From Flavobacteriaceae bacterium (lineage in GTDB: Bacteria; Bacteroidota; Bacteroidia; Flavobacteriales; Flavobacteriaceae), in NCBI GenBank assembly GCA_027073495.1, contig JALSVQ010000049.1, positions 900 to 58,062 of the forward strand: 57,163 nucleotides of DNA, in the 5' to 3' direction. The notes below the pieces were generated by a model. That model saw only the letters and a program-made list of their open reading frames with translations, had not been told where the DNA came from and did not search any database. The position numbers and the translations under genes are program-made. The first letter of the stretch is position 1, and each line of letters begins with the position of its first letter. This document shows, piece after piece, positions 17,179-26,769 of this stretch.

Positions 17179-17778
17179 ATGACATTTTCATTTTTGCTAG
17201 CAGCTGTTCTACTTACACTTTCACCAGGTCCAGACATACTTTACGTACTAAGTCTTTCTTTACGAGATGGTGCAAAAAAAGGAGTTGTACTCAGTCTTGG
17301 ACTTGTAAGCGGTATTTTAGTACATACTACATTATTAGCCTTTGGTTTTTCTACACTAATACGAGATAACACGAATCTATATAATGTTATTAAATACTTT
17401 GGCGCATTATATCTTCTTTATTTAGCTTATAAAACATACCGAGCAACAGCAACTTTAAAGATTAATAACCACAAATCGCAGAAAAAAAATAAATTACAAC
17501 TGTACAAACGTGGTTTTCTAATGAATGTACTCAATCCTAAAGTTACTTTGTTTTTTTTATCCCTTTTTCCAAAATTTATTAGTCCTAATAACAACATGCT
17601 ATACGAAACCTACAAACTAGGGCTTCTCTTTATGGCACAAGCCATTATCATATTTAGTACTGTAGCAATACTAGCTTCCCAATTAAAAAACAGCATCAAT
17701 AAACCTGAATTTCATCAATTTATTAAATGGTTTCAGATTGTAGTTCTTCTAGGAATTGGTATATTTGTAATCTTATAA
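17179..17778 (+). CDS. LysE/RhtB family amino-acid exporter
   Basis: 199 residues, typical for the family. About six membrane helices. The N-terminal signature LLTLSPGPDILYVLSLSLRDGAKKG corresponds in type to the conserved PGP motif of LysE/RhtB translocators, which export amino acids or homoserine lactone-like compounds by proton antiport at the inner membrane. Substrate unknown. It lies 10 bp upstream of HMG-CoA lyase, so a link to leucine or acyl-CoA metabolism is possible, but only from position. Confidence 0.88.
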   Translation: MTFSFLLAAVLLTLSPGPDILYVLSLSLRDGAKKGVVLSLGLVSGILVHTTLLAFGFSTLIRDNTNLYNVIKYFGALYLLYLAYKTYRATATLKINNHKSQKKNKLQLYKRGFLMNVLNPKVTLFFLSLFPKFISPNNNMLYETYKLGLLFMAQAIIIFSTVAILASQLKNSINKPEFHQFIKWFQIVVLLGIGIFVIL

Positions 17779-17788
17779 CAAAAAAACA

Positions 17789-18646
17789 TTGAACAAACCA
17801 CTTAAAATAATAGAATGCCCACGAGATGCCATGCAAGGCATTAAACCATTTATTGATACAGCTGCAAAAGTAGCTTATATCAATTCATTATTAAAAGTAG
17901 GGTTTGACACTATTGATTTTGGTAGTTTTGTTTCTCCAAAAGCGATACCACAGATGCGTGATACTGCAGCAGTACTCGCTCAACTAGACCTTTCAAATAC
18001 CAAAAGTAAGTTACTTGCTATAGTAGCCAATTATAGAGGCGCTACAGATGCTTGTCAGTTCGAACAAATAGATTATTTAGGTTTTCCGTTTTCTATTTCA
18101 GAGAATTTTCAAATGCGAAATACAGGAAAAACCATTATTGAATCTCTAGAAACACTGAAAAAGATATTAGATTTAGCAGAAAAACATCAAAAAAAAGTAG
18201 TAACCTACTTATCTATGGGTTTTGGAAATCCTTATGGAGACCCTTGGAATCCTGAAATAGTTGCTCAATGGACAGAAACACTTGCTGAAATGGGTGTAAC
18301 TATTCTTTCACTATCAGATACTATTGGTATTTCAAACAAAGAAAGCATTACTTCATTATTTGAACATCTCATTCCTTTATATCCAGCTATTGAATTTGGC
18401 GCTCACTTTCATACCACAAAATCAGCTTGGTACGAAAAAATTGATGCTGCTTACCAAGCAGGATGTCGCCGTTTTGACACAGCTATTAAAGGCTATGGAG
18501 GCTGCCCAATGGCAAAAGACGAACTAACAGGAAATATGCCTACAGAAAAATTAATTAGCTATTTCGCTGAGCAAAAAATCAAAACACAACTAAACCCTTT
18601 ACATTTTGAAAGTGCTTATAATAATGCTTTAGATGTGTTTAAATAA
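17789..18646 (+). CDS. Hydroxymethylglutaryl-CoA lyase
   Basis: 285 residues. TIM-barrel enzyme of the HMGL-like family that splits HMG-CoA into acetoacetate and acetyl-CoA, the last step of leucine breakdown. Visible: IIECPRDAMQG with catalytic Arg and Asp; FGSFVSPKAIPQM; HFHTT (metal-binding His pair); and GYGGCPMAKDELTGN, the active-site Cys loop. The start is TTG at 17789, since the next in-frame ATG would remove the catalytic Arg-Asp. Co-directional with lysE at 10 bp. Cytosolic. Confidence 0.92.
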   Translation: MNKPLKIIECPRDAMQGIKPFIDTAAKVAYINSLLKVGFDTIDFGSFVSPKAIPQMRDTAAVLAQLDLSNTKSKLLAIVANYRGATDACQFEQIDYLGFPFSISENFQMRNTGKTIIESLETLKKILDLAEKHQKKVVTYLSMGFGNPYGDPWNPEIVAQWTETLAEMGVTILSLSDTIGISNKESITSLFEHLIPLYPAIEFGAHFHTTKSAWYEKIDAAYQAGCRRFDTAIKGYGGCPMAKDELTGNMPTEKLISYFAEQKIKTQLNPLHFESAYNNALDVFK

Positions 18647-18675
18647 TTTTATTTGTATATATAATATTTTTATTA

Positions 18676-18683
18676 TAAATTTG
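18676..18683 (+). promoter_or_regulatory. Bacteroidota -7 element (TAAATTTG)
   Basis: TAnnTTTG match, 28 bp before the ATG at 18712 of the lipase-like gene. Confidence 0.55.
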
Positions 18684-18711
18684 AGCTTTATTAACCAAAA
18701 ATTCAATAATT

Positions 18712-20817
18712 ATGTTAAAAAAATTATTTTTTACAGGATTTGTGCTAGTGTTGTTTATCAATTCAACAGCAGCCCAAACCATTCATGAGTACACTGCGAA
18801 TGCCAATTACGATCTATCGAGTTGGTATGACAGTCCTGGAAAAATCATCTATCCAACTGGCTACACACGCTACAATAGTAAAACGCCAGTGATTTTTGTA
18901 CATGGTATTTCCAGTACAGCATCAGCATCTTGGAAGGCCAATGTTGATCAAGTAAAAACATATCATCTTAATGCAGCCTTTGTTCAATTAAAAAAATTCG
19001 GAAATACTACCGAAAACGGAAAGTTATTAAAACGCATGATTGATCGTGTAACAGCACATTATCACTGTGCAACTGTAAGTATTGTAGCGCATAGTCGTGG
19101 TGGAATAGACACTGAAAAAGCATTATACTACATCAATCCATATGATTCTAGCCTTCCTAGTTTTGGTTATGAAAAAGTAGATGGTGTTTACACCTTTGAT
19201 TCTCCACTTCGTGGTGCTCGTGTAGCAGACACAGGACAATACTTATCTGTAATTCCTGGATGGTCTGGATTTTTATCTTTCGTAGCTATGTCTTACACTA
19301 ATGGTTGGTCTATGACTAGCGGTAGTGTAAATTCTTTCCATAATTGGGCTGATAACTGGACTATTTATACTACTCCAAACACTCCATTTAGAAACTATTA
19401 CAATCCTAGTGGAGCACAATACAATAGAAGAAATATGGTTGCTGATAACACAACACGCTGGTGGGCACATCAATCTAATGATTATGACTATCAAGGTAAA
19501 TGGTACTACAAATATGTAGGAAATGTATATCACAAAACTGTAGGTGCTTATATGGATGCACACTGGCATTGGTGGGGCTTCTATTATTCAAACTGGCATT
19601 CATCAAATGATGGTTTTATCTCAGAATATAGAGCAAAACGTTCTATGAATTCAAACCCAAATCCTAGCCTAACTCCTGGTGCCGGTGACCATAATTATCG
19701 TTTAATGCACGATGCAAACCATACATCAATTTGGGAAAATGGTGAAAATCATTTTACTAGAGAAGTAGCTCCTTACCTACACTATGGGCTATACAATGGA
19801 GGAGCAAACCGCATAGCGAATACCCCTGTAGATTTAACAGTTCCTACTAAGAAAGATGCTGTTAGTGCTCCAACATTCAAAGCATTAGCTAGTAATGGAA
19901 ATATTTATCTAGGAAAAGATAATAAAACAGAACTTATTATAGAAGAAGACAATGCAAAAGTTACTATGATAATCTATAGTGATAATGCAATTACCAGTTT
20001 TAATTTAGTAGGTACTAATGATAATAAACAAGTAAAAACTATAGAAACTCAAAATGATATTCTTTCTGGAGCAGCAGTAACTGTAGCAACAATAGAAGGT
20101 ATGCCTAAAGGAGTTTATACCCTTGAAACTAGTGAAGAACGTTTTGCTATTTTTGCAAATAGTGATGATTACAAATCGTCTTTTGCTGTAAACTTAGGTT
20201 TCGATGAAAACAAAGGTTACAATGGAGAAGCCATTCAAGTTTCATTAGGAAATATAAATGAAGGGCTAAATTATGATAATTTAAATCTTAAAGCTACACT
20301 GACATTACTATCTGAAGATGGCGAAAACCAAGTTAAAATGGGAAGTCAAAAACCAAGAAACTACATATTTAAAGCTTCTGAAAATGAAGTAGGATTATAC
20401 AACCTTGCTTTTGAAGATCTAACTCCAGGTGCTGTTTATTCATTACGAATAGCAGGAACAGTTAAAGAAGGTGATGTATTATTATCAAGAAATGTAGTGA
20501 TGACTTTCTTTGTAAAGAAACCAATGGAAATGAAAACTATTAGTTCAGAAGGTAAAGTATCAACTGCTGTTCCTTTAAATGATGATTCTATGGTTTATCC
20601 AAATCCAGCAACAGACCAAGTTACAATCACAAAAGAATTTGGAACCAATGCTGTGATATCAATTATTAACACACAAGGAAAAGTACTACATACTTTTGAA
20701 AATGCTGACAAAACAACAACGTTCAGTACTAAATCTTTAGGTATGGGTGCTGGTGTTTATATTTTGAAAATACAAACAAATGGCAAAACAGTTGTGAAAA
20801 AATTGATTGTTAAATAA
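18712..20817 (+). CDS. Secreted lipase/esterase-like alpha/beta hydrolase with T9SS type A sorting domain
   Basis: 701 residues. Signal peptide 1-22 (ending TAAQ). The alpha/beta-hydrolase domain (about 55-360) has VIFVHGISS, an oxyanion-hole-like HG at 64-65, and IVAHSRGGID with nucleophile Ser128 in a HSxGG lipase elbow. FDSPLRG and HDANHTSIWENG are candidate Asp and His regions. The domain is rich in Trp and Tyr. A beta-sandwich region follows (about 375-610). The C-terminal 80 residues (VYPNPATDQVTI ... GVYILKIQTNGKTVVKKLIVK-type ending) are a T9SS type A sorting domain, so the enzyme is exported through the type IX system. Substrate unknown; triglyceride or another ester is plausible. 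Monocistronic, bounded by its own promoter and a strong terminator. Confidence 0.9.
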   Translation: MLKKLFFTGFVLVLFINSTAAQTIHEYTANANYDLSSWYDSPGKIIYPTGYTRYNSKTPVIFVHGISSTASASWKANVDQVKTYHLNAAFVQLKKFGNTTENGKLLKRMIDRVTAHYHCATVSIVAHSRGGIDTEKALYYINPYDSSLPSFGYEKVDGVYTFDSPLRGARVADTGQYLSVIPGWSGFLSFVAMSYTNGWSMTSGSVNSFHNWADNWTIYTTPNTPFRNYYNPSGAQYNRRNMVADNTTRWWAHQSNDYDYQGKWYYKYVGNVYHKTVGAYMDAHWHWWGFYYSNWHSSNDGFISEYRAKRSMNSNPNPSLTPGAGDHNYRLMHDANHTSIWENGENHFTREVAPYLHYGLYNGGANRIANTPVDLTVPTKKDAVSAPTFKALASNGNIYLGKDNKTELIIEEDNAKVTMIIYSDNAITSFNLVGTNDNKQVKTIETQNDILSGAAVTVATIEGMPKGVYTLETSEERFAIFANSDDYKSSFAVNLGFDENKGYNGEAIQVSLGNINEGLNYDNLNLKATLTLLSEDGENQVKMGSQKPRNYIFKASENEVGLYNLAFEDLTPGAVYSLRIAGTVKEGDVLLSRNVVMTFFVKKPMEMKTISSEGKVSTAVPLNDDSMVYPNPATDQVTITKEFGTNAVISIINTQGKVLHTFENADKTTTFSTKSLGMGAGVYILKIQTNGKTVVKKLIVK

Positions 20818-20838
20818 TAACAATTTATTATAAGAAAC

Positions 20839-20870
20839 AAAAAGCGGTAATCCTAGATTACCGCTTTTTT
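20839..20870. terminator. Bidirectional rho-independent terminator
   Basis: A perfect 14-bp stem AAAAAGCGGTAATC / GATTACCGCTTTTT with a 3-nt loop and A/T tracts on both sides. It sits between the convergent lipase-like gene and glyA. Confidence 0.95.
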
Positions 20871-20892
20871 ATTATCTAAAAGAAATTTAATA

Positions 20893-22164
20893 TTATATCA
20901 CAAAAAGCGGTCGATGCGCCATCATTTCGTTTACATCTGAAGCAACTTGTTCCAACATTTTCTCATCATCATGATATTGAATAACTTTATCTAAAAGATC
21001 TATTAATTGTTCCATATCATCTTCGAGTAAACCACGCGTAGTAATAGCCGCAGAACCAATACGAATTCCAGAAGTCACAAAAGGAGATTCCGTATCAAAT
21101 GGTACCATATTTTTATTAACAGTTATATCTGCTTTTACTAATGCTTGCTCGGCTTCTTTTCCTGTTATATTTTTATTACGCAAATCTATTAGCATCATAT
21201 GATTATCTGTACCTCCAGAAATGACATGATAATCACGTTTTATTAAAGCTTCTGCCATAGCGTGAGCATTCTTCTTCAACTGAATAACATAATGCAAATA
21301 TTCATCGGTTAGTGCTTCTCCAAAAGCAACTGCTTTAGCAGCAATTACATGCTCTAAAGGTCCGCCTTGCATTCCTGGAAAAACAGCACTATTAAGCAAA
21401 CTTGACATTTTTTTGAGTTTTCCACTTTTTAATTTTTGACCAAATGGATTTTCAAAATCTTCTCCCATCATTATCATACCACCACGTGGCCCTCTAAGCG
21501 TTTTGTGTGTAGTTGTGGTCACTATATGCGCATAAGGTAGCGGATCATTAAGCAAACCTTTAGCTATCAAACCCGAAGGATGCGATATATCTGCCATAAG
21601 CAACGCTCCTACACTATCGGCAATGGCTCTAAAGCGTTTAAAATCCATATCACGTGAATATGATGACGCGCCTGCTATAATTAATTGTGGTTTTTCTTTT
21701 TTTGCTGTTTCTTCTAACTTATCATAATCTATCATTCCAGTAGCTTCAGAAACACCATAAAAAGCGGTTTGGTATAGTTTTCCAGAGAAATTAACAGGAG
21801 AACCATGGGTTAAATGTCCTCCGTGAGACAAATCAAAACCCAATATTTTATCACCTGGTTTTAATATCGCATGATAAACAGCAGCATTCGCTTGAGAACC
21901 GGAATGTGGCTGCACATTAACATAAGCAGCTCCAAATAATGCTTTTGCTCTATCAATGGCAACTTGTTCTACAATATCAACAACTTCACAACCTCCATAA
22001 TAGCGTTTATTAGGATAGCCTTCTGCATATTTATTGGTCAATACAGAACCTACGGCATCTAAGACTTCTTGACTTACATAATTTTCTGATGCTATAAGCT
22101 CTAACCCTTCCGTTTGGCGTGCTTTCTCTTCTGCTATAAGGTCGAAAATAAGTTGATCTTTCAT
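20893..22164 (-). CDS. glyA: Serine hydroxymethyltransferase
   Basis: 423 residues from the ATG at 22164, which gives the canonical start [17 protein letters not shown]. The longer frame to 22224 would run over the -7 element. PLP enzyme converting serine plus THF to glycine plus methylene-THF. Visible: [47 protein letters not shown] (PLP Asp, His) and [14 protein letters not shown] with the Schiff-base Lys. The product feeds FolD. Cytosolic. Confidence 0.97.
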   Translation of the reverse strand: MKDQLIFDLIAEEKARQTEGLELIASENYVSQEVLDAVGSVLTNKYAEGYPNKRYYGGCEVVDIVEQVAIDRAKALFGAAYVNVQPHSGSQANAAVYHAILKPGDKILGFDLSHGGHLTHGSPVNFSGKLYQTAFYGVSEATGMIDYDKLEETAKKEKPQLIIAGASSYSRDMDFKRFRAIADSVGALLMADISHPSGLIAKGLLNDPLPYAHIVTTTTHKTLRGPRGGMIMMGEDFENPFGQKLKSGKLKKMSSLLNSAVFPGMQGGPLEHVIAAKAVAFGEALTDEYLHYVIQLKKNAHAMAEALIKRDYHVISGGTDNHMMLIDLRNKNITGKEAEQALVKADITVNKNMVPFDTESPFVTSGIRIGSAAITTRGLLEDDMEQLIDLLDKVIQYHDDEKMLEQVASDVNEMMAHRPLFVI

Positions 22165-22206
22165 TGTATTTTTTAATTTATTTAATGAATAATTAATACG
22201 AAAGCA

Positions 22207-22214
22207 CAAATGTA
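22207..22214 (-). promoter_or_regulatory. Bacteroidota -7 element for glyA
   Basis: TACATTTG on the minus strand (TAnnTTTG), 43 bp before the glyA ATG. Confidence 0.55.
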
Positions 22215-22247
22215 GTAAAATCATTTTTTAAATAAAGACTAAAACTG

Positions 22248-22255
22248 TATCTTTG
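22248..22255 (+). promoter_or_regulatory. Bacteroidota -7 element for fumarylacetoacetase
   Basis: TATCTTTG, 35 bp before the ATG at 22291, in the divergent region shared with glyA. Confidence 0.55.
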
Positions 22256-22290
22256 ACACAGTAAATAAAAAAAAATCTAAAATAATTATA

Positions 22291-23565
22291 ATGACAATTA
22301 CTGCTAATAACCCCAATAATAAAACATGGCTTGAAGTGCCTCAAAATTCTGATTTTCCTATTCAAAATATCCCTTTTGGTGTTTTTCAAACTCAAGATGG
22401 CGTTATACGCATTGGAACACGCATAGGAAATACTGCTATTGACTTAGGTGCATTGCAACAATTGAATTATTTTGAAGACATTGACCTTGCAGCCGATACT
22501 TTTTTGGGTGATTCTTTAAATGAATTTATAGCACATCCAAAAGCAGTTTGGACAGCTGTTCGTAATCGTATTGCATTTATTTTTGATGCACTCAATGAAA
22601 CCTTAAAAAATAACACATCACATCGTGAAGAAGTTCTTTTTGATGTAGCTAAAACAACATCATTATTGCCTGTACAAATAGGTGATTATACCGATTTCTT
22701 TTCAAGCAAAGAACACGCTACAAATACAGGAACGATGTTCCGTGACCCTGAAAACGCATTATTACCAAACTGGCTACACATACCTGTTGGCTATCATGGA
22801 CGTTCATCATCTATAGTTGTTTCTGGTACTGAAATCTATCGTCCTAAAGGACAAACCATAGCTGCTGATGCTAAACAACCTACTTTTGGTGCATCACGTT
22901 TGGTAGATTTTGAATTGGAAATGGCTTTTATCACTACCAATGCCAATGAACTTGGTGAGACTGTTTCTGTTGCCGATGCTGAAAATCATATTTTTGGAAT
23001 GGTTTTATTTAATGATTGGTCTGCTCGCGATATTCAAAAATGGGAATATGTACCTTTAGGTCCATTTTTAGGTAAAAACTTTGCATCCACTATTTCGCCT
23101 TGGATTGTCATGCTTGACGCATTAGAACCATATCGTGTAACAAGCCCTAAACAAGAACCAAAACCTTTAGAATACCTACAACAAACAGGTGAAAAAGCCT
23201 TTGATATAAAACTTTCCGTTGGTATAACTCCAGAAAACGGAAAAGAAACCATCTTGTCTAACTCCAATTTTAAGTATATGTATTGGACAATGGCACAGCA
23301 ACTAGCACATCACACCATAAATGGTTGTAATGCACGTGCTGGTGATATGATGGGTTCTGGTACAATCTCTGGTCCTACGCCAGATAGTTACGGCTCTATG
23401 TTAGAACTCGCTTGGCGTGGCACAAAACCTGTAAACTTAAACGATGGTAGTCAACGAAAATTCATCAATGACAATGATACCGTTACAATGTATGCTTATT
23501 GCGAAAAAAATGGCGTACGTATTGGATTTGGATCTTGTGAAGGAAAATTACTTCCTACTAAATAA
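22291..23565 (+). CDS. fahA: Fumarylacetoacetase
   Basis: 424 residues, similar in length to eukaryotic and bacterial FAH. Final step of tyrosine/phenylalanine degradation: fumarylacetoacetate to fumarate and acetoacetate. An N-terminal SH3-like domain (1-120) is followed by the catalytic FAH fold. Visible: IGDYTDFFSSKEHATN (metal Asp and His), PVGYHGRSSSIV, VDFELEMAF (metal Glu), FNDWSARDIQKWEYVPLGPF and MGSGTISGP. Acetoacetate is also the product of HMG-CoA lyase at 17.8 kb. Followed at 21 bp by a lipoprotein gene. Cytosolic. Confidence 0.96.
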   Translation: MTITANNPNNKTWLEVPQNSDFPIQNIPFGVFQTQDGVIRIGTRIGNTAIDLGALQQLNYFEDIDLAADTFLGDSLNEFIAHPKAVWTAVRNRIAFIFDALNETLKNNTSHREEVLFDVAKTTSLLPVQIGDYTDFFSSKEHATNTGTMFRDPENALLPNWLHIPVGYHGRSSSIVVSGTEIYRPKGQTIAADAKQPTFGASRLVDFELEMAFITTNANELGETVSVADAENHIFGMVLFNDWSARDIQKWEYVPLGPFLGKNFASTISPWIVMLDALEPYRVTSPKQEPKPLEYLQQTGEKAFDIKLSVGITPENGKETILSNSNFKYMYWTMAQQLAHHTINGCNARAGDMMGSGTISGPTPDSYGSMLELAWRGTKPVNLNDGSQRKFINDNDTVTMYAYCEKNGVRIGFGSCEGKLLPTK

Positions 23566-23586
23566 TAATTAATTAAATAACTGAAC

Positions 23587-24771
23587 ATGAAAAAAGTATT
23601 TATATTCTTTATCGCTATAAGCATTTGGTCTTGTGGCACAAGTAAAAAGGCAGAAAACAATCTTAATATCGGTGATTATGATACGGCTATACAGCTCTCT
23701 ACAGAAGCACTTGCTAAAGGTAAAACAAAGAAAGCCAATCAAAAGCATATTCCTATTTTGGAACAAGCTTTTGCTAAAGCCAACGCTAGAGATTTAGAAA
23801 AAATTAAAGCTTTAAAAAAGAATAACAATAGTGATAGTTGGAAACAAGTATTTGATTTGTACGTGAGTTTAAACAACAGAAAAGCAAAAATAGAACCACT
23901 TTTACCGCTCTATATTTCAGAACAAAATCGTAATGCTAAATTTGACATAAAAGATTATACCGATGAGATAATAAGTACTAAAAATACACTTTCAGAAAAA
24001 CTGTATCAAGAAGGTAAAACATTATTATATACAGGAAATACGCTTGACGCAAGGAAAGCATATGAAAAGTTTAATTATTTAGACCTTATCAATTCAGGAT
24101 ATAAAGATGTACGTAGTTTAATAACGCAAGCAAAATCACGTGGAACTACTTATATTTATGCTACAGTAGGAAATAAAACAGGTAAGCAAATACCAAAACA
24201 ATTAGAAGATGATATCTTAAATTTTGACGCTTTTGGTTTGGAAAACAACTGGCTTGTTTTTCATACTAAAAAAGATTACAGTAAACAATATTCAAAAACG
24301 GTAGTAATAGAACTTAATCAAGTAGAAATAAGTCCTGACCAAGAGAATTCGCAATTAATAAACCAAGAAAAACGTATAAAAGACGGTTGGGAATACATTC
24401 TAGACCAAAAAGGAAACGTAATGAAAGACAGCCTTGGTAACGATTTAAAACGAGACAAAATAATAACTGTTCGTGCTGAAATAAAACTTTTTCAACAGTT
24501 AAAAACTGCCAAAATAATGGGTAAAGTAAACTATAAAAACTACAACTCCAATACTAGTATTGGCGCTTATCCAGTCAATGCTGAAGCTAAATTTGAAAAT
24601 ACCTTTGGTAAATTTCGTGGAGATAAACGCGCTATCGAACAAAAATATTACAAAGTATTGCAAAATAAACCCGCAGAAAAATTTCCAACAGACCAAGAAA
24701 TAATAATGTACACTAGCAAAGGTTTGCAAAATAAAATCAAAACTGTACTTAACCAGCACCCATTGGAATAG
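23587..24771 (+). CDS. TPR-like lipoprotein of unknown function
   Basis: 394 residues. A lipoprotein signal peptide (MKKVFIFFIAISIWSC, Cys16) is followed by helical, TPR-like segments (NIGDYDTAIQLSTEALAKGK; GNTLDARKAYEKFNYLD). The C-terminal half has beta-strand patterns. I do not recognise a named family. It follows fahA at 21 bp and may be co-transcribed, but a functional link is doubtful. Probably at the outer membrane, periplasmic side. Confidence 0.8.
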   Translation: MKKVFIFFIAISIWSCGTSKKAENNLNIGDYDTAIQLSTEALAKGKTKKANQKHIPILEQAFAKANARDLEKIKALKKNNNSDSWKQVFDLYVSLNNRKAKIEPLLPLYISEQNRNAKFDIKDYTDEIISTKNTLSEKLYQEGKTLLYTGNTLDARKAYEKFNYLDLINSGYKDVRSLITQAKSRGTTYIYATVGNKTGKQIPKQLEDDILNFDAFGLENNWLVFHTKKDYSKQYSKTVVIELNQVEISPDQENSQLINQEKRIKDGWEYILDQKGNVMKDSLGNDLKRDKIITVRAEIKLFQQLKTAKIMGKVNYKNYNSNTSIGAYPVNAEAKFENTFGKFRGDKRAIEQKYYKVLQNKPAEKFPTDQEIIMYTSKGLQNKIKTVLNQHPLE

Positions 24772-25193
24772 ATTATTGTTTTTATTCAGCGTTTTCTTTA
24801 ATCAGCATCTCTTTAGCCAAAATACTAAAGTTTTTCCGATACAATAACAAAAAAGAAAATTAAAAAAAGAGTATCATTGATTCTTTATAAAACTAATGCT
24901 ATTCTAATTTTATGACTATTAGTAATAATCGAAGTATTTACTAAATATGGTATTAATTTAATACAGCTATAAAAAGGAATTTAATAAGTTACACTTTTTC
25001 TTTATCATAAAAGTAAACTCATTGAAATGAATTGATTATAATTTAATAGATGCTATCTTATCTAGATATTTAATTAATCAAAAGGGAAATAAATAAAACT
25101 TACTCTAACATTCTAGAAACTAAGGAAAAATATGGTAAACAAAAAAAGCAACTCTGTGAGTTGCTTTTTTGTATATAATTAAAAAGATTTTTA
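24772..25193. other. Intergenic region between convergent genes
   Basis: 422 bp of AT-rich DNA. Apart from the terminator at 25141-25170 I see no gene, tRNA or repeat. Stop codons are frequent in all frames. Confidence 0.7.
25141..25170. terminator. Bidirectional rho-independent terminator
   Basis: A 7-bp GC-containing stem GCAACTC / GAGTTGC with loop TGT, extended by an A7/T6 tract on either side. It sits 23 bp after the end of the ExbD operon. Confidence 0.9.
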
Positions 25194-25664
25194 TTATTTA
25201 TTCATCGACAGTTCTCCTGTACGTGTATAATATGCTATCTTAAGTGCATTTTCCTTACGGAGTTCATCTTTCACATCACTAATAATACCCATTGTAGCAT
25301 CCATATCAGCTTTAAAACCAAAGGTTACTTTAGGTTTATCAACATCAGATTTTGACACAAGTGATTCTCTTACAAAACCTCGTACTTCATCTACAGAACC
25401 AAAAACATCATTCAATTGAATTTTTGGATTTGTTCCATATTTTTTATCTGTAGGAGCTCCAATCATTAAGTATTCATAGAGATTTTTGTCTTTAATCTTC
25501 GTTGCTTGATCAGAGAATGCCAATTCATTCTTTACCAAAGCAGATGAATCACGCATTACCGTTGTAGTCATAAAGAAGAATAACAACATAAAAACGATAT
25601 CTGGCAGTGACGCTGTAGATATTGCAGGCAATTCGCCTCCTTTTTTCTTTTTAAACTTTCCCAT
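25194..25664 (-). CDS. ExbD/TolR-type biopolymer transport protein (second of operon)
   Basis: 156 residues. A short cytosolic N-terminus, one membrane helix (about 20-38) with SLPDIVFMLLFFFMTTTVM and its single intramembrane Asp (the proton-carrying residue of ExbD/TolR), then a periplasmic domain. It would form the rotor-like part of a proton-driven ExbB-ExbD motor powering outer-membrane processes. It starts 4 bp after the preceding exbD gene. Confidence 0.92.
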   Translation of the reverse strand: MGKFKKKKGGELPAISTASLPDIVFMLLFFFMTTTVMRDSSALVKNELAFSDQATKIKDKNLYEYLMIGAPTDKKYGTNPKIQLNDVFGSVDEVRGFVRESLVSKSDVDKPKVTFGFKADMDATMGIISDVKDELRKENALKIAYYTRTGELSMNK

Positions 25665-25668
25665 GTTA

Positions 25669-26280
25669 TTATTTATTTACAGATTCTGATATTTTCTTAG
25701 GCCAAAGTGCTTTTATTGCTTTTATCTTTTTTTTCAATGCAGCTTTCTTAGGTCCTGGAGAAGCATCTTTATATTCTTCTTCCAATGTAGCCCAATCTAG
25801 GTCATATTTTTCTAATGAACTACGGTTTCTAAGGAAATTGTATGCGGCTATCAATTCATTTTGAATAGACATATACATTTTATTAGACGTACCTCTATCA
25901 TTCTTTAGTGACATTACAGCTTTTACTGCTGGATTATCAGATGATTTTGGATCTTTCTTACCTTTACAATAAGAACACGAATTTTCTCCTGTACCACCAC
26001 CATTGTCTAAAAAGTTAATAGCTGCTTGGCGTAAATCTTTGATATTCATACGCTCATTTTCTACAAGCAATACATCATCTTTACTCACCAATATTTTAAA
26101 GATATTTTTTTCTTTAATTATAATATCTACATTAGCATTATCTGGTAACCAAGGTGGTAATTTTGCAGTCAGTATTCTATCTTGATTCATTGTAGTTGTT
26201 ACTAAAAAGAATATCAATAATAGAAAGGCAATATCTGCCATTGACCCTGCGTTAATTTCTGGAATTTTTCTTCTGCCCAT
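25669..26280 (-). CDS. ExbD/TolR-type protein with Cys-rich insertion
   Basis: 203 residues. The membrane helix follows INAGSMADIAFLLLIFFLVTTT, with the key Asp at 17. The periplasmic domain is longer than in classical ExbD (~140) and carries a CSYC (CxxC) insertion next to GKKD at about 100-106, followed by DRGTSNKMYMSIQNEL, a pattern typical of Bacteroidota ExbD variants. The CxxC could form a disulfide in the periplasm. Paired with the smaller ExbD downstream and ExbB upstream. Confidence 0.9.
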   Translation of the reverse strand: MGRRKIPEINAGSMADIAFLLLIFFLVTTTMNQDRILTAKLPPWLPDNANVDIIIKEKNIFKILVSKDDVLLVENERMNIKDLRQAAINFLDNGGGTGENSCSYCKGKKDPKSSDNPAVKAVMSLKNDRGTSNKMYMSIQNELIAAYNFLRNRSSLEKYDLDWATLEEEYKDASPGPKKAALKKKIKAIKALWPKKISESVNK

Positions 26281-26286
26281 AACTTA

Positions 26287-26712
26287 TTATTTAGATACTA
26301 ATCCTTTAACACCCGAATACACGATTGCTACTAATGTTCCTGTTATAAGGAAATAAAAGGCATAAAGTCCAGTACCTACCCATTTTGAGGCACTTTCTGT
26401 TACATCTATATCTCCTACTTTTTGCATAGTACCATTGGCTAACACGTAAGATAGTACAAAGACTACTGCAAAACCGATAATATATTTCAAAAGGTATTTC
26501 ATTTTTTCTTTATCTGAGAAAATATTTTTAATTGATAACACAAGCGTTATTACAACTGCGGCTACCAATACAGCATAAGTCATATACATCATTAAATCTA
26601 TGTATGTTCCGCCTTCTCCTTCTCCTGCTCGAACAAGTAGTACCCATAATACAAAGGCTATTCCTCCATATATCAGAGCTCCTCCTGTTAACATTTTACT
26701 TAAATTTTTCAT
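26287..26712 (-). CDS. Small four-helix membrane protein of the ExbB/ExbD operon
   Basis: 141 residues with four predicted membrane helices (about 8-27, 38-60, 73-92, 108-137). No family recognised. Its fixed place between ExbB and ExbD genes (58 bp and 6 bp gaps) suggests an accessory subunit of this proton-channel complex; that is inference from context. Confidence 0.8.
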   Translation of the reverse strand: MKNLSKMLTGGALIYGGIAFVLWVLLVRAGEGEGGTYIDLMMYMTYAVLVAAVVITLVLSIKNIFSDKEKMKYLLKYIIGFAVVFVLSYVLANGTMQKVGDIDVTESASKWVGTGLYAFYFLITGTLVAIVYSGVKGLVSK

Positions 26713-26769
26713 TTTATATCTATTTTATTAGTTAATTATAATTCAATGGTTGTTAAAAACAAACTTGAA

